Assembly (NCBI RefSeq): GCF_000828915.1
Contig: NZ_AP014569.1
Location: 62,001-126,000, forward strand
Source of the DNA: Serpentinimonas maccroryi
GTDB lineage: Bacteria > Pseudomonadota > Gammaproteobacteria > Burkholderiales > Burkholderiaceae_C
DNA length: 64,000 nt
Direction: 5' to 3'
The translations under genes and the position numbers were made by a program. Below, piece by piece: positions 54,813 through 63,553 of the stretch. The notes beneath the pieces were generated by a model. The model was not told the origin of the DNA. It did no database searches and saw only the letters and a program-made list of their open reading frames with translations. Each line of letters opens with the position of its first letter. Within the stretch, counting starts at the first letter, position 1.

Positions 54813-54940
54813 GTGTGCTCTCCTGAAGGGTTGGATAAGGCGGTTGGCAATAGGGTCATTATGCCGTTGCGCGCTCCCCGAGCATGACAATTCGGTGGCG
54901 CCAGCGCGTCCCTTTGGCGCCATGCCGCGCGCCCAAAGCC

Positions 54941-54974
54941 AAAGCCCCGAGGGCGGTGACGCACTCGGGGCTTT
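54941..54974. terminator. Terminator-like hairpin between phasin and hbd genes
   Basis: AAAGCCCCGAG (54941-54951) and CTCGGGGCTTT (54964-54974) make an 11 bp perfect stem with a 12-base loop. The A/T ends give short U tracts in both directions. It lies 78 bp after the phasin stop on the minus strand. Confidence 0.75.
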
Positions 54975-55051
54975 GGGGCCACCTCACCAAGGCACGGAAA
55001 TCATCCGGCCTAGGTGGGGAGCAGATCGGTGCCGATCAGGCAACCGATAGA

Positions 55052-55606
55052 TCAGGCAGCCGATTTGCTGGAACGGGCAGCCGGTTTGGCGCTGGCAGCA
55101 GCGGTGCTGGTGACGGCGTTGAAGTTGGCTTCGGCCAGCTCGGTGGCTTGCTTGACGCCTTTTTGCACCAATTCCATGGCGGCGCTGGCGGTCGAGACGG
55201 CGCTTTTCACGGCAGCCACGGCCGACTCCGAACCCTGGGGCGCGTTTTTCACGGCGCTGTCCACGGCGGCGACGAACTGCTTTTGCGCGTCCGAGGCTTG
55301 GGCTTCGGCGACTTTGCTCAGCTCGGCGCCCATGCCGGTGGCGATTTCGTACAGGTGGCGGCTGTAGGAAGCGGCTTTTTCGGCCAGGGGTTGCAGTGCG
55401 GCGCTTTGCAGGGCGACCACGTCTTGCAGGTCTTTGGCACCCAGCACGGCTTGGGCGTGGCTGGCGCTTTCCGACAGCGAAGCGCGGGCGGCTTGCAGGT
55501 TCAGCTCGTTCAGGCGCTCGACGCTGGCCAGCGCCTTGCTGCTCAGATCAAACAGGGTGGAGACTTGGGCTTTTTGGGCGGCGAGGATTTGTTCAACGGT
55601 CAACAT
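55052..55606 (-). CDS. phaP: Phasin (PHA granule-associated protein)
   Basis: 184 residues, amphipathic and helical, without a signal peptide: [37 protein letters not shown] (in pieces) is the typical phasin_2 start, and the C-terminus is Ala/Ser/Lys-rich ([12 protein letters not shown]). Phasins coat polyhydroxyalkanoate granules. The ATG at 55606 follows AAGGAA. The upstream region has a sigma-70 type promoter flanked by two PhaR-like operators, a common control by polymer level. phaC and phaA are not in the window. Confidence 0.92.
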   Translation of the reverse strand: MLTVEQILAAQKAQVSTLFDLSSKALASVERLNELNLQAARASLSESASHAQAVLGAKDLQDVVALQSAALQPLAEKAASYSRHLYEIATGMGAELSKVAEAQASDAQKQFVAAVDSAVKNAPQGSESAVAAVKSAVSTASAAMELVQKGVKQATELAEANFNAVTSTAAASAKPAARSSKSAA

Positions 55607-55697
55607 GGCAGGGTTCCTTAAAAAAAGGGTGAGGGCAAAAGATCTGACAGTTCGAAAACTGTAGCGCGCGTTTGCTTCAAAACCGTGTCAGCCCGGA

Positions 55698-55714
55698 TTT
55701 GCTGCGCTGCAACA
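55698..55714. promoter_or_regulatory. PhaR-like operator 1
   Basis: TTTGCTGCGCTGCAACA, an imperfect inverted repeat resembling phasin-repressor sites (TTGTTGC...GCAACAA). It lies just downstream of the phasin -10 box, over the likely transcription start. Confidence 0.6.
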
Positions 55715-55722
55715 TGAAACGA

Positions 55723-55750
55723 AGTATAGGGGCTGTGGCGCGCTTTGCAA
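55723..55750 (-). promoter_or_regulatory. Sigma-70-type promoter of the phasin gene
   Basis: On the minus strand -35 TTGCAA (55750-55745), 16 bp spacer, -10 TATACT (55728-55723). It lies 117 bp before the phasin ATG, between the two PhaR-like operators. Confidence 0.65.
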
Positions 55751-55754
55751 GTCT

Positions 55755-55777
55755 TTTTTGTTGCGGTGCAACAAAAA
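55755..55777. promoter_or_regulatory. PhaR-like operator 2 (perfect inverted repeat)
   Basis: TTTTTGTTGC, three bases GGT, GCAACAAAAA: ten-base perfect arms, just upstream of the phasin -35 box and about 60 bp (centre to centre) from operator 1. It shares the GTTGC/GCAAC core with operator 1. Confidence 0.65.
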
Positions 55778-55891
55778 CCCCCAAAAACCCTCAGAGCACG
55801 TGCCCGACCGGCTTGTGCCACAGTCAAAGGGAACTCTGCCGCTGGGCGGTGTCGAATCGCAGCCTCTCAACCTCAACCTCACAGGATCTTT

Positions 55892-56359
55892 ATGCTCTAC
55901 GCCTCCCTCAAAACCGTGCACCTGCTGGCCATCATCGTTTGGCTGGGCGGCATGGTGTTTGCCATGTTCTTCTTGCGCCCGGCGCTGGCCACGCTCGAAC
56001 CGTCGGTGCGCCTGCCGATCATGCACGAGGTCATGCGGCGCTTTGCCAACGCGGTGGTGGCGGTGTCGCTGGTCGCGCTGTTTACCGGGTTGTGGATGAT
56101 CGGCAACGTGGCGCGCGCCGCTTCCGAGGGCGGGGGCAGCTTCACCATGCCGCTGGACTGGAAAGTGATGTCTACTTTGGGCGTTCTGATGCTGCTGATC
56201 GTCGGCCACATCCGCTTTGCCCTCTTTAAGCGCTGCGACAAAGCGGTGCAAGCCAAAGACTGGCCAGCCGCCGCGGCGGTGATGGACAAAGTGCGCACTT
56301 GGGTGCTGGTGAACTTGGCCATCGGCGTGTTCATCGTCGGCTTTACGCTGCTCAACTAA
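55892..56359 (+). CDS. Small CopD-like integral membrane protein
   Basis: 155 residues with four membrane segments: SLKTVHLLAIIVWLGGMVFAMFFLRPAL (in pieces), RRFANAVVAVSLVALFTGLWMIG, VMSTLGVLMLLIVGHIRFALF and the last helix WVLVNLAIGVFIVGFTLL. The conserved His in the first helix (VHLLAIIVWLGG) and a later GHIRF suggest heme or copper binding as in CopD/DUF-type proteins, but the function is unknown. ATG 55892 follows AGGATC. It is divergent from phaP. Confidence 0.82.
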   Translation: MLYASLKTVHLLAIIVWLGGMVFAMFFLRPALATLEPSVRLPIMHEVMRRFANAVVAVSLVALFTGLWMIGNVARAASEGGGSFTMPLDWKVMSTLGVLMLLIVGHIRFALFKRCDKAVQAKDWPAAAAVMDKVRTWVLVNLAIGVFIVGFTLLN

Positions 56360-56445
56360 GCGCTGAACCCGCTGCCCCTTGGGCAGCAGGCTACAACCAG
56401 CCGCCTCCAGAACCCACCCGCAACGTGCCCTCAGAGCGTCTGGCT

Positions 56446-59118
56446 TTAGGCGCGTTGGGCGGTCTGCAGCGGCAGCTCGAGGTGGCGCAGATCCGGGTCT
56501 TCGGGGTGCACGCTGATGTGAAAGCCGAGCTTGCGCCCCAGCCCCAGCATGCCGTCGTTTTCGCGCAGCACCGCGCCCACGATGCGCTGGGTGCCGTGGG
56601 CGCGCAGGTAGCGGATCAGTTTGTCCATCAGAATCCAACCCAGCCGGTGCCCCTTCATGTCGGAGCGCACCAGCACGCCGAATTCGGCCTCGAGGTTGTC
56701 GGGGTCGCCTAGGCCGCGCACGTCGCCGATCATCTCCTCGCTGCCGTCGGGCAGGGGCAGGGTGGCGATGAAGGCCATCTCGCGCTCGTAGTCGATCTGC
56801 GTCATGCGCGCCAACTCGCTGTGCTCGAAGCTGCGCCGGCTGTAGAACAGGCGCAGGCGGATGTCTTCGGGGTCGAGTTGCTCAAAAAAGCGCTCCAGCA
56901 GCCCCTCGTCCTCGGGCCGGATCGGGCGCAGCGTGAGCGTGCGGCCGTCGGCAAAGGGCAGGGTTTCGATCAGCTCGAGCGGGTAGGGTCGGATGGCAAA
57001 GTTGGCCGCTCCGGCCGGGCGCTCGCGGCTCAGGCGTAGCCGCGCATCGAGCACCAGCGCGCCCTCGGGGTTGAGCAGCAGCGGGTTGATGTCGAGTTCG
57101 GCGATTTCGGGCACCTCGGCCAGCAGCTGCGACACCGCCACCAGGGCGTCGATGAGCGCCTCCAGCTTGGCCGCGGGCACGTTGCGGTAGCCCTGCAGCA
57201 GCCGCGCCACGCGGGTGCGCTCGACCAGCGAGCGCGCCAGCTTGCCGTTGAGCGGCGGCAGCGCCACCGAGCGGTCCGACAGCACCTCGACGGCGACGCC
57301 GCCTTGCCCGAACACCATCACCGGGCCAAACAGCGGGTCGATGCGCGCACCGATGATCAGCTCATGCGCGTGCTGGCGCCGCACCATGGGCTGCACGGTG
57401 AAGCCTTCGATGCGCGCCTGCGGCAGGAGTTGCAACACGCGCTCGAGCATCGAGCGCGCCGCTTGCTCCACTTCGGCGGCGTTGTGCAGGTTCAGGCGCA
57501 CGCCACCGACATCGGACTTGTGCGTGATGTCGTGCGACAAAATCTTGAGCGCCACCGGAAAGCCCAGCGTGCCGGCAGCATAGACGGCCGCCTCGGGTTC
57601 GGGGGGCACGACCCGGGTGGGCGTGACCGGCAAGCCGGCGCGTTTGAGCAGTTCTTTGGTTTCGGGCTCGGTGAGCCACTCGCGCCCGTCGGCCAGCACG
57701 AACTCGACCAGTTCGCGGATGCCGGGCAAGTCCATGCGGCTGTGCAGCGGCGCAGCGGGCGGGGTCTCCATCAGGTCGATCTGGTGGTGCCGGTGCAGGC
57801 GCAGCGAGGCGAAGGCGCGCACCGCGTCTTCCGGGGTGTCGTAGTCGGGGATGCCGGCAGCACGAAACAGCGCGCTGGCCTCGGCCACGGCCTGCGTGCC
57901 CAGCCAGCAGCCAAGCACGCGCACCGGTTTTTCGCTCGCCAGCGGCAGCAGCGCCTGGGCGATGTCGAGGCTGGGCACGTGGCCGGTGGGGGCGTGCACC
58001 AGCAGCACGGCGCAGTCGCGCTCGCGCAGCAGGATGCGCAGGGCGTCGAGGTAGCGCTGCGGTGGCGCATCGCCGCCGATGTCCACCGGGTTGGCGCGCG
58101 ACCAGCCGACGGGCAGCACCGCGTCGAGCTCGGCGATGCGCTCGGGGCTCAGGGGCGCCAGCTGCACGCGGGCGTAGTCGGCGGCGTCGGCGGCCAGCAC
58201 GCCGGCCCCGCCGCCGTTGGTGAGCACGATCAGCTGTTCGCTGCGGTTGTCGCGAAAGCGCGCCAGCAGCTCGGCCGCCATGAACAGGTGCTGCAGCCGG
58301 AACACGCGCAACATGCCGGCGCGCGACACGGCGGCGTCAAAGACGCGGTCGCTGCCGGCCAGTGCCGCGCTGTGCGTCGAGGCGGCCTGCTGGCCCTGGC
58401 CCGAGCGCCCGCCCTTGACCACGATCAGCGGTTTGTTGCGCGCCGCCACCCGCGCGGCGGACAAAAATTTGCGCGGCTCGTCCAGCGTCTCGACGTAGAG
58501 CATGATGGCGCGCGTGCGCGCATCGCTGGCGAGGTAGTCGAGCACGTCGGCAAAATCGACGTCGGCGTGCTCGCCCAGGGCAATGAAGTGCGAAAAGCCG
58601 ATCTGGCGCGAACTGGCCCAGTCCATCATGGCGGTGACCAGCGCCGCCGACTGCGACACGAAAGCCACCGACCCGGGTTGTGCGCCCACCTGCGTCAGGC
58701 TGATGTTGAGCCCCAGGTGGGGCACCAGCAGGCCGGTGCAGTCGGGGCCGAGGATGCGCAGCGCGTAGGGCTGGGCCGCCGCCAGCATGGCCTGCTTTTG
58801 CGCCGCGCTCAAGCCCGTGCTCACCACCACCGCCGCCTTGCAGCCGCGCGCGCCCAAGGCACCGATCAGGCTGGGTACGGTCGCCGCTGGGGTGCAGATC
58901 ACGGCCAGATCGGGCGTTTGCGGCAACTCGGCCACGCTGTGCCAGACCTTGTGCGCGCCCAGCTGGCGCAGGCGCGGGTTGACGGCATGCAGCGTGCCCT
59001 TGAACTCGGCCGCAAGCCGGTTCCAGATCGCGGTGCCGTCGCGCTGTGGCCGGTCCGAGGCCCCAAAAACCGCGACGCTGCGCGGGGCTAGCAAGGCGTG
59101 CAAATGGCGGGTCATCAT
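56446..59118 (-). CDS. Pat-type protein acetyltransferase (acyl-CoA synthetase-GNAT fusion)
   Basis: 890 residues. The N-terminal two thirds are an NDP-forming acyl-CoA synthetase-like region with CoA-binding (SVAVFGASDRPQRDGTAIWNRL in pieces), ligase-CoA and ATP-grasp parts (GFPVALKILSHDITHKSDVGGV). The last about 170 residues are a GNAT domain (TLRPIRPEDEGLLERFFEQL, then GVLVRSDMKGHRLGWILMDKL and LRENDGMLGLGRKLGF). This is the Pat/YfiQ/Pka layout that acetylates lysines of metabolic enzymes such as acetyl-CoA synthetase. The synthetase part is normally inactive. ATG 59118 overlaps the DUF502 stop by 4 bp. Confidence 0.93.
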   Translation of the reverse strand: MMTRHLHALLAPRSVAVFGASDRPQRDGTAIWNRLAAEFKGTLHAVNPRLRQLGAHKVWHSVAELPQTPDLAVICTPAATVPSLIGALGARGCKAAVVVSTGLSAAQKQAMLAAAQPYALRILGPDCTGLLVPHLGLNISLTQVGAQPGSVAFVSQSAALVTAMMDWASSRQIGFSHFIALGEHADVDFADVLDYLASDARTRAIMLYVETLDEPRKFLSAARVAARNKPLIVVKGGRSGQGQQAASTHSAALAGSDRVFDAAVSRAGMLRVFRLQHLFMAAELLARFRDNRSEQLIVLTNGGGAGVLAADAADYARVQLAPLSPERIAELDAVLPVGWSRANPVDIGGDAPPQRYLDALRILLRERDCAVLLVHAPTGHVPSLDIAQALLPLASEKPVRVLGCWLGTQAVAEASALFRAAGIPDYDTPEDAVRAFASLRLHRHHQIDLMETPPAAPLHSRMDLPGIRELVEFVLADGREWLTEPETKELLKRAGLPVTPTRVVPPEPEAAVYAAGTLGFPVALKILSHDITHKSDVGGVRLNLHNAAEVEQAARSMLERVLQLLPQARIEGFTVQPMVRRQHAHELIIGARIDPLFGPVMVFGQGGVAVEVLSDRSVALPPLNGKLARSLVERTRVARLLQGYRNVPAAKLEALIDALVAVSQLLAEVPEIAELDINPLLLNPEGALVLDARLRLSRERPAGAANFAIRPYPLELIETLPFADGRTLTLRPIRPEDEGLLERFFEQLDPEDIRLRLFYSRRSFEHSELARMTQIDYEREMAFIATLPLPDGSEEMIGDVRGLGDPDNLEAEFGVLVRSDMKGHRLGWILMDKLIRYLRAHGTQRIVGAVLRENDGMLGLGRKLGFHISVHPEDPDLRHLELPLQTAQRA

Positions 59119-59735
59119 GGTGGTTTGCGCGGTGGCATCCAAGCGATCAGGGCCGAGCGCATGGCTTCTTCGACGCTCATGTCGATCGGTGTCAGCCAAG
59201 CGCGCGGAACGAACACAGTGTAGCCGCCGATCATGTAGCCCATGGGCAAATAGACCGCCACCCGGTCGCCCTGCAAAAAACCGGTGGGCAGGCCGGCGAC
59301 GTGGTTGCGCGTGACCAAGCCCACCACTTCGAGCGGCTGCTCGGGCCAGCGCACAATCACCACCTGCTGCGTGGTTTCGCCGGGGCTTTGCGGTGAAAAA
59401 TAGTCGGCAAAGCTTTTGAGTGAGTTGTAGATGCTGCGCACCACCGGGATGTTGGTGAAGGGCAGCTCGACCCAGTTGAGCAGGCGCGATGTGTCTTGGC
59501 GCGAGATCAGGTAGCCGGTCAGAATGATGATGCCGATGGCCACCAGCAGCCCCAAACCGGGGAGGTAGAGGCTGCCCAGCAGCGGGCGAATCAGGTAGGA
59601 AGCCAGCGACTCCGACCATGCCACCAAGGCAAACAGCAGATAAACGGTGAGCAACAGCGGCAAAATGGTGATCAGGCCGCGCAGAAAGTACTGCGGCAGG
59701 CGTTTGACGAGGGCGGTCGGGCGGGTGGAATCCAT
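59115..59735 (-). CDS. DUF502 membrane protein
   Basis: 206 residues with two membrane segments (about 18-42 and 55-80: LITILPLLLTVYLLFALVAW and LPGLGLLVAIGIIILTGYLIS) and a cytoplasmic domain with NIPVVRSIYNSLKSFADYF and VVGLVTRNHVAGLPTGFLQGDRVAVYLPMGYMIGGYTVFVP (in pieces). This is the DUF502 family; its function is not established. It overlaps the Pat-like gene by 4 bp, implying joint expression. The start is ATG 59735. Confidence 0.9.
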   Translation of the reverse strand: MDSTRPTALVKRLPQYFLRGLITILPLLLTVYLLFALVAWSESLASYLIRPLLGSLYLPGLGLLVAIGIIILTGYLISRQDTSRLLNWVELPFTNIPVVRSIYNSLKSFADYFSPQSPGETTQQVVIVRWPEQPLEVVGLVTRNHVAGLPTGFLQGDRVAVYLPMGYMIGGYTVFVPRAWLTPIDMSVEEAMRSALIAWMPPRKPP

Positions 59736-59876
59736 GTGAGGCGCTCGGTTGAAAGCCGCAAGCATGACAGTTTCATGCAGCAGAGCCGATTGTGCGCGAT
59801 GATTGCAAGCCGGTGTCGATGGCACGCGGTCGGGTGTCTGTGGGTGGCAACGGGCCAATCGGCCAAGAAAGGGGAT

Positions 59877-60266
59877 ATGGGCAAATTGCTGGATGGCTTG
59901 GCGTGGCTGCTGGGCGCGTTGCTGCGCCTGGTGCTGTGGCTGTTTTTGATTGGGATCGGGGTTTTGCTGCTGGTCGTGGCGCTGCCTTTGCTGCTGCTGG
60001 GCGCTCTGTGGGCCTTGCTGCGCGGGCGGCGCGTGGCCGTGCCGCTGGCCGCCGAGCTGCTGCGCCGGCAGATGCAGGAGCGGATGCGCGCACGCGGGCG
60101 CGGTTGGGGTGGGCGGGCCGGTCGCGGCCCCGGCGCTGCCGCTGGGCGTGGCGACGAGGTGGTCGATGTGGAGGCGCGCGATGTCGAGGTGCGCGAGGGC
60201 CAGACCCCCAACCCGACCTTGCCCGGCGACGGCCCAAGCAGGCCCCCCGACGACCCGCGCCCATAA
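59877..60266 (+). CDS. Small hypothetical membrane protein
   Basis: 129 residues. The N-terminal half is extremely hydrophobic (LLRLVLWLFLIGIGVLLLVV region, one or two helices, residues about 8-48); the C-terminal half is Arg/Gly-rich then acidic and proline-rich, likely cytosolic and disordered. I recognise no family. The ATG at 59877 follows AAAGGGG at good spacing, and codon use looks like real coding. The open frame back to 59496 is antisense to DUF502 and is not used. It converges with rsmI. Confidence 0.7.
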   Translation: MGKLLDGLAWLLGALLRLVLWLFLIGIGVLLLVVALPLLLLGALWALLRGRRVAVPLAAELLRRQMQERMRARGRGWGGRAGRGPGAAAGRGDEVVDVEARDVEVREGQTPNPTLPGDGPSRPPDDPRP

Positions 60267-60342
60267 CAGCGGCCGACGGCGCCACCACGCCGGCCCCTCT
60301 AGGCTGTGTGCGGCCGCAGGGCAGGGCGCAGAGGGCTTTGGC

Positions 60343-61293
60343 CTAGCTGGCTTGGAGCGCTTGGCGCTGCAGCGCCGCCTCGTAGAGCGCGTTGCGCGGC
60401 GCGCTGGTGATCTCGGCACACAGGCGCACGGCGGTTTTCAGGGGCAGTTCGGGCAGCAGCAGATCGAGCACGCGCAGCGCCTCGGCACCTAGGCCGGCAT
60501 CTGGGCCGGCCTCGGGGTCGGTGGCCGGCGTGGCCTCGGGTGGGTGCAGCAGCAGGGCAAATTCGCCGCGCAGGCGCTGCGGCTTGGCCGCCAGCCAAGC
60601 AGGCAGGTCGGCGCAGGGCAGGGTGGCGATTTCTTCGAACTGCTTGGTGAGCTCACGGCCCACGGTGAGGCGCCGCGCACCCAAGGCCGCCAGTTCGCGC
60701 GCCAGCGCCGGGATGCGGTGCGGGGCCTCGAGCAGCACGCCGGTTTGCGGCAGCTGCGCCAGCCGGCGCAGCGCGCGCTCGCGCGCCGCCCCCTTGGCGG
60801 GCAAAAAACCGAGGAAAACAAAACCCGGCGCCGCCTCGCTCTCGACCCAACCGGCCACGCTGAGCAAGGCGGTGAGGCTGCTGGCGCCAGGCAGCGGCAC
60901 GCAGCGCAGTCCGGCGGCGGCCACGGCCTGGCACAGCCGGGCGCCGGGGTCGCTGATGCCGGGGGTGCCGGCGTCGCTCACGTAGGCGATGCGCGCGCCG
61001 GCTTGCAGCCGCGCCACCACGGCGGCGGCGGCTTCGCGCTCGTTGTGCTGGTGCAGCGCCAGCAAGGGGCGCTCGATGCCATAGGCGCGCAGCAGCGCGG
61101 CGCTGTGGCGCGTGTCTTCGCAGGCCACGGCATCGACTTGCTGCAGCAGGTGCAGCGCGCGCAAGCTGATGTCGGCCAAGTTGCCGATCGGGGTCGCCAC
61201 CAGGTACAGGGTGGCAGGCGGATAATGCTGCGCACCGGCCACTGCTTGGGCGGCTTGCAGGGCAAGTGCGCCCGAGGGGTTGACAGAGACCAT
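60343..61293 (-). CDS. rsmI: 16S rRNA 2'-O-ribose C1402 methyltransferase RsmI
   Basis: 316 residues, SPOUT-unrelated tetrapyrrole methylase fold: [68 protein letters not shown] and [14 protein letters not shown]. The C-terminal HTH-like part is present. It modifies C1402 of 16S rRNA with RsmH. The ATG at 61293 lies in CATG with the divergent yraN ATG, so the two start codons overlap by two bases. Confidence 0.95.
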   Translation of the reverse strand: MVSVNPSGALALQAAQAVAGAQHYPPATLYLVATPIGNLADISLRALHLLQQVDAVACEDTRHSAALLRAYGIERPLLALHQHNEREAAAAVVARLQAGARIAYVSDAGTPGISDPGARLCQAVAAAGLRCVPLPGASSLTALLSVAGWVESEAAPGFVFLGFLPAKGAARERALRRLAQLPQTGVLLEAPHRIPALARELAALGARRLTVGRELTKQFEEIATLPCADLPAWLAAKPQRLRGEFALLLHPPEATPATDPEAGPDAGLGAEALRVLDLLLPELPLKTAVRLCAEITSAPRNALYEAALQRQALQAS

Positions 61294-61783
61294 GAGCGAA
61301 ATCTTAAAACCGGCCACCGATGCGGCAACCAAGGCAGCGGAAACCAAGCCGAGGCCAGCCAAGCCAGCGCCAGCCGCCACGGGACAGAAGGCTCAGAGCA
61401 CCAAAGCCCCAAGCACCAAAGAACGGGGCGCCGCCGCCGAGGCGCTGGCCCTGGCCTTCCTGCAGCGCCAAGGCTTGCGCCTGCTGGTGCGCAATTTTCG
61501 CACGCCGGGGCGTGGCGGCGGCGAGATCGACCTGATTCTGCGCGAGCGCGACGGCACGCTGGTGTTTGTGGAGGTGCGTCAGCGCCGCCAGCGCAGCCAC
61601 GGTGGTGCGGCGGCGTCGGTCTCGGCGCTCAAGCAGCGGCGCCTGCTGTTTGCGGCGCGGCATTATTTGCTGCGCTGGGCGCAGCTGCCGCCGTGCCGCT
61701 TCGATGTGGTGGCCGTGCAAGGCGAAGGCGAGGCGCTGGAAATCGAATGGTTGCGCGCCGCCTTCAACGCCGACGGCCTTTAA
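61292..61783 (+). CDS. yraN: YraN/UPF0102 family protein
   Basis: 163 residues: an Ala/Lys/Pro-rich N-terminal extension of about 45 residues, then the UPF0102 endonuclease-like fold with [27 protein letters not shown] (in pieces), [20 protein letters not shown] (E-I-D and E-V motifs as in a PD-(D/E)XK-like site) and RFDVVAVQ. The function is unknown. Beyond the extension there is no ATG closer to the domain, so ATG 61292 is the only good start. It diverges from rsmI and is followed by the DolP-like gene. Confidence 0.9.
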   Translation: MSEILKPATDAATKAAETKPRPAKPAPAATGQKAQSTKAPSTKERGAAAEALALAFLQRQGLRLLVRNFRTPGRGGGEIDLILRERDGTLVFVEVRQRRQRSHGGAAASVSALKQRRLLFAARHYLLRWAQLPPCRFDVVAVQGEGEALEIEWLRAAFNADGL

Positions 61784-61893
61784 CGGATGCTGTCCGCAAA
61801 CAAAGGGTTACGCCTGCAGCGCGGGGCCAAGGTGGGCGCTGCCCACCGCACAGGTATCATAGGCGGATTGATTCATCTGTAAGGAATTTGGCC

Positions 61894-62565
61894 ATGGCTT
61901 TAGACAAGGGTTCGCACAACGCACGGCTGTTGGCGGTGGCGGCGCTGGTGCTGGCGGCGGCGATGGGCCTGTCGGCCTGCGCGCCGCTGATCGCGGGCGG
62001 CGCGGTGGCCGGTACGGTGCTGGTGGCCACCGACCGCCGCACCTCGGGCGCCATGGTCGAAGACCAAGGCATCGAAATGCGCGCCGCCAGCCGGCTGCGC
62101 GCCGAGATCGGCAACCGCGGCCGCGTCAACGTCACCAGCTACAACCGGCGCGTGCTCATCACCGGCGAAGTGGCCACCGAAGCCGACCGTGCGCTGGCGC
62201 TGCGCGTGGTGGCCGGGGTGGAAAACGTGCTGGCGGTGGTCGATGAGCTGGCCGTCATGGGGTCGCCTTCGCTCACCGCGCGCTCGGCCGATCTGCTAGT
62301 GAGCGCGCGCGTGCGCGCTGGCCTGATCGACGCCGCCGACCTGTCTTCCAACGCGTTTTTGATCGTCACCGAGCGCGGCACCGTCTATCTGCTGGGCCGG
62401 GTGACGGCGCGCGAAGCCGACCGGGCCACCGAAATCGCACGCCGCACCGCTGGCGTGCAGCGCGTGGTGCGGGTGTTCGAGCTCATCACCGAAGAAGAAC
62501 TGGCGCGCATTGCACCGGCACCGGCGCCGGCCAGCGCGGCCCCCCGAACCCCCGCAGGCAACTAA
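61894..62565 (+). CDS. DolP-like outer-membrane BON-domain lipoprotein
   Basis: 223 residues. A lipoprotein signal (basic start, AAALVL-type hydrophobic stretch, lipobox LSAC with Cys at 29) precedes GGAVAGTVLVATDRRTSGAMVEDQ and two BON domains (about 68-130 and 148-210), the layout of DolP/YraP. DolP helps the envelope and BAM function in E. coli. The C-terminal tail is Ala/Pro-rich. In E. coli diaA lies between yraN and dolP; here only 110 bp separate them and diaA is missing. ATG 61894 follows AAGGAA. Confidence 0.93.
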   Translation: MALDKGSHNARLLAVAALVLAAAMGLSACAPLIAGGAVAGTVLVATDRRTSGAMVEDQGIEMRAASRLRAEIGNRGRVNVTSYNRRVLITGEVATEADRALALRVVAGVENVLAVVDELAVMGSPSLTARSADLLVSARVRAGLIDAADLSSNAFLIVTERGTVYLLGRVTAREADRATEIARRTAGVQRVVRVFELITEEELARIAPAPAPASAAPRTPAGN

Positions 62566-62567
62566 AG

Positions 62568-62600
62568 GGCGCAGGGAAAGAGCGCAGGGAAAGGGCGCAG
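62568..62600 (+). repeat. Short tandem repeat after the DolP-like gene
   Basis: GCGCAGGGAAAG units repeat about 2.5 times in the convergent gap before the dehydrogenase gene. There is no terminator-like T run. Probably of little function. Confidence 0.5.
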
Positions 62601-62644
62601 AGGCAGAGGAGACGCGCGGGCAACAAGCGCGCCCCGCAGCGCCT

Positions 62645-63547
62645 CTAGCGCAGCCGCCGCACCAGGCTCGAGGTGTCCCAGCGGCCGCCGCCTATGCGCT
62701 GCACGTCGGCGTAGAACTGGTCCACCAACGCCGTCACCGGCAGCGAGGCGCCGTTGCGCTGCGCCTCGGCCAGCACCAGCCCCAAGTCTTTGCGCATCCA
62801 GTCCACCGCAAAGCCGAAGTCGAAGCGATCGGCCACCATGGTCGGGCCGCGCTGCTGCAGCTGCCAGCTCTGCGCCGCGCCTTGGCCGATGACCTCGAGC
62901 ACCTGCCCCATGTCCAGCCCGGCGCGCTGGCCAAAAGCCACCGCCTCGCTCAAGCCCTGCAGCAGCCCAGCGATGCAGATCTGGTTCACCATTTTGGTGA
63001 GCTGCCCGGCGCCGCAGGGCCCCATCAGCGTCACGGCGCTGGCGTAGGCCTGCAAGGTGGGGCGCACGCGCTCGAAGGCCTCGGGTGCGCCGCCGCACAT
63101 CAGCGTGAGTTGCCCGTTTTGCGCCCCCAGTTGGCCGCCCGAGACCGGGGCGTCGAGAAAATGCAGCCCGCGCGCCCGTGCCAGCGCGTCGAACTCGCGC
63201 GCCAGCTCGACCGAGGCGGTGGTGTGGTCCACCAGCAGCGCGCCCGCGGCCAAGCCGGCCATGGCGCCGTGCTCGCCCAGCAGCACCGCGCGCACGTCGG
63301 CGTCGTTGCCCACGCAGCACAGCACCATGTCAGCCCCAAGCGCGGCCAGCCGCGGCGTGGGCTGGCTGGCGCCACCGAACTCGGCCACCCAGGCCTGCGC
63401 CTTGGCGGGGTTGCGGTTATAGACCGTGACCTGGTGCCCGGCTTGCGCCAGGTGGCCGGCCATGGGAAAGCCCATCGCGCCCAAGCCGATAAAGGCCAGC
63501 TTGAGCGGCGCCACAGCGGCGTGGGTTTTGGGGTTCAGACTGGGCAT
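62645..63547 (-). CDS. 3-hydroxyisobutyrate dehydrogenase-family oxidoreductase
   Basis: 300 residues of the beta-hydroxyacid dehydrogenase family: IGLGAMGFPMAGHLAQAGHQV (in pieces) NAD(P)-binding motif, FLDAPVSGGQLGAQNG substrate motif, GPCGAGQLTKMVNQICIAG with the catalytic Lys, and a normal C-terminal dimerisation part. Members act on 3-hydroxyisobutyrate, tartronate semialdehyde or related acids; the substrate is not readable. It lies 6 bp after the pilU-like gene on the same strand. Confidence 0.9.
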   Translation of the reverse strand: MPSLNPKTHAAVAPLKLAFIGLGAMGFPMAGHLAQAGHQVTVYNRNPAKAQAWVAEFGGASQPTPRLAALGADMVLCCVGNDADVRAVLLGEHGAMAGLAAGALLVDHTTASVELAREFDALARARGLHFLDAPVSGGQLGAQNGQLTLMCGGAPEAFERVRPTLQAYASAVTLMGPCGAGQLTKMVNQICIAGLLQGLSEAVAFGQRAGLDMGQVLEVIGQGAAQSWQLQQRGPTMVADRFDFGFAVDWMRKDLGLVLAEAQRNGASLPVTALVDQFYADVQRIGGGRWDTSSLVRRLR

Positions 63548-63553
63548 GGTGGT

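Noticed and set aside
60544-61893. Long plus-strand frame leading into the DolP-like lipoprotein
   Set aside because: The upstream part is antisense to rsmI and overlaps yraN. The lipoprotein signal and Shine-Dalgarno fix the start at 61894.
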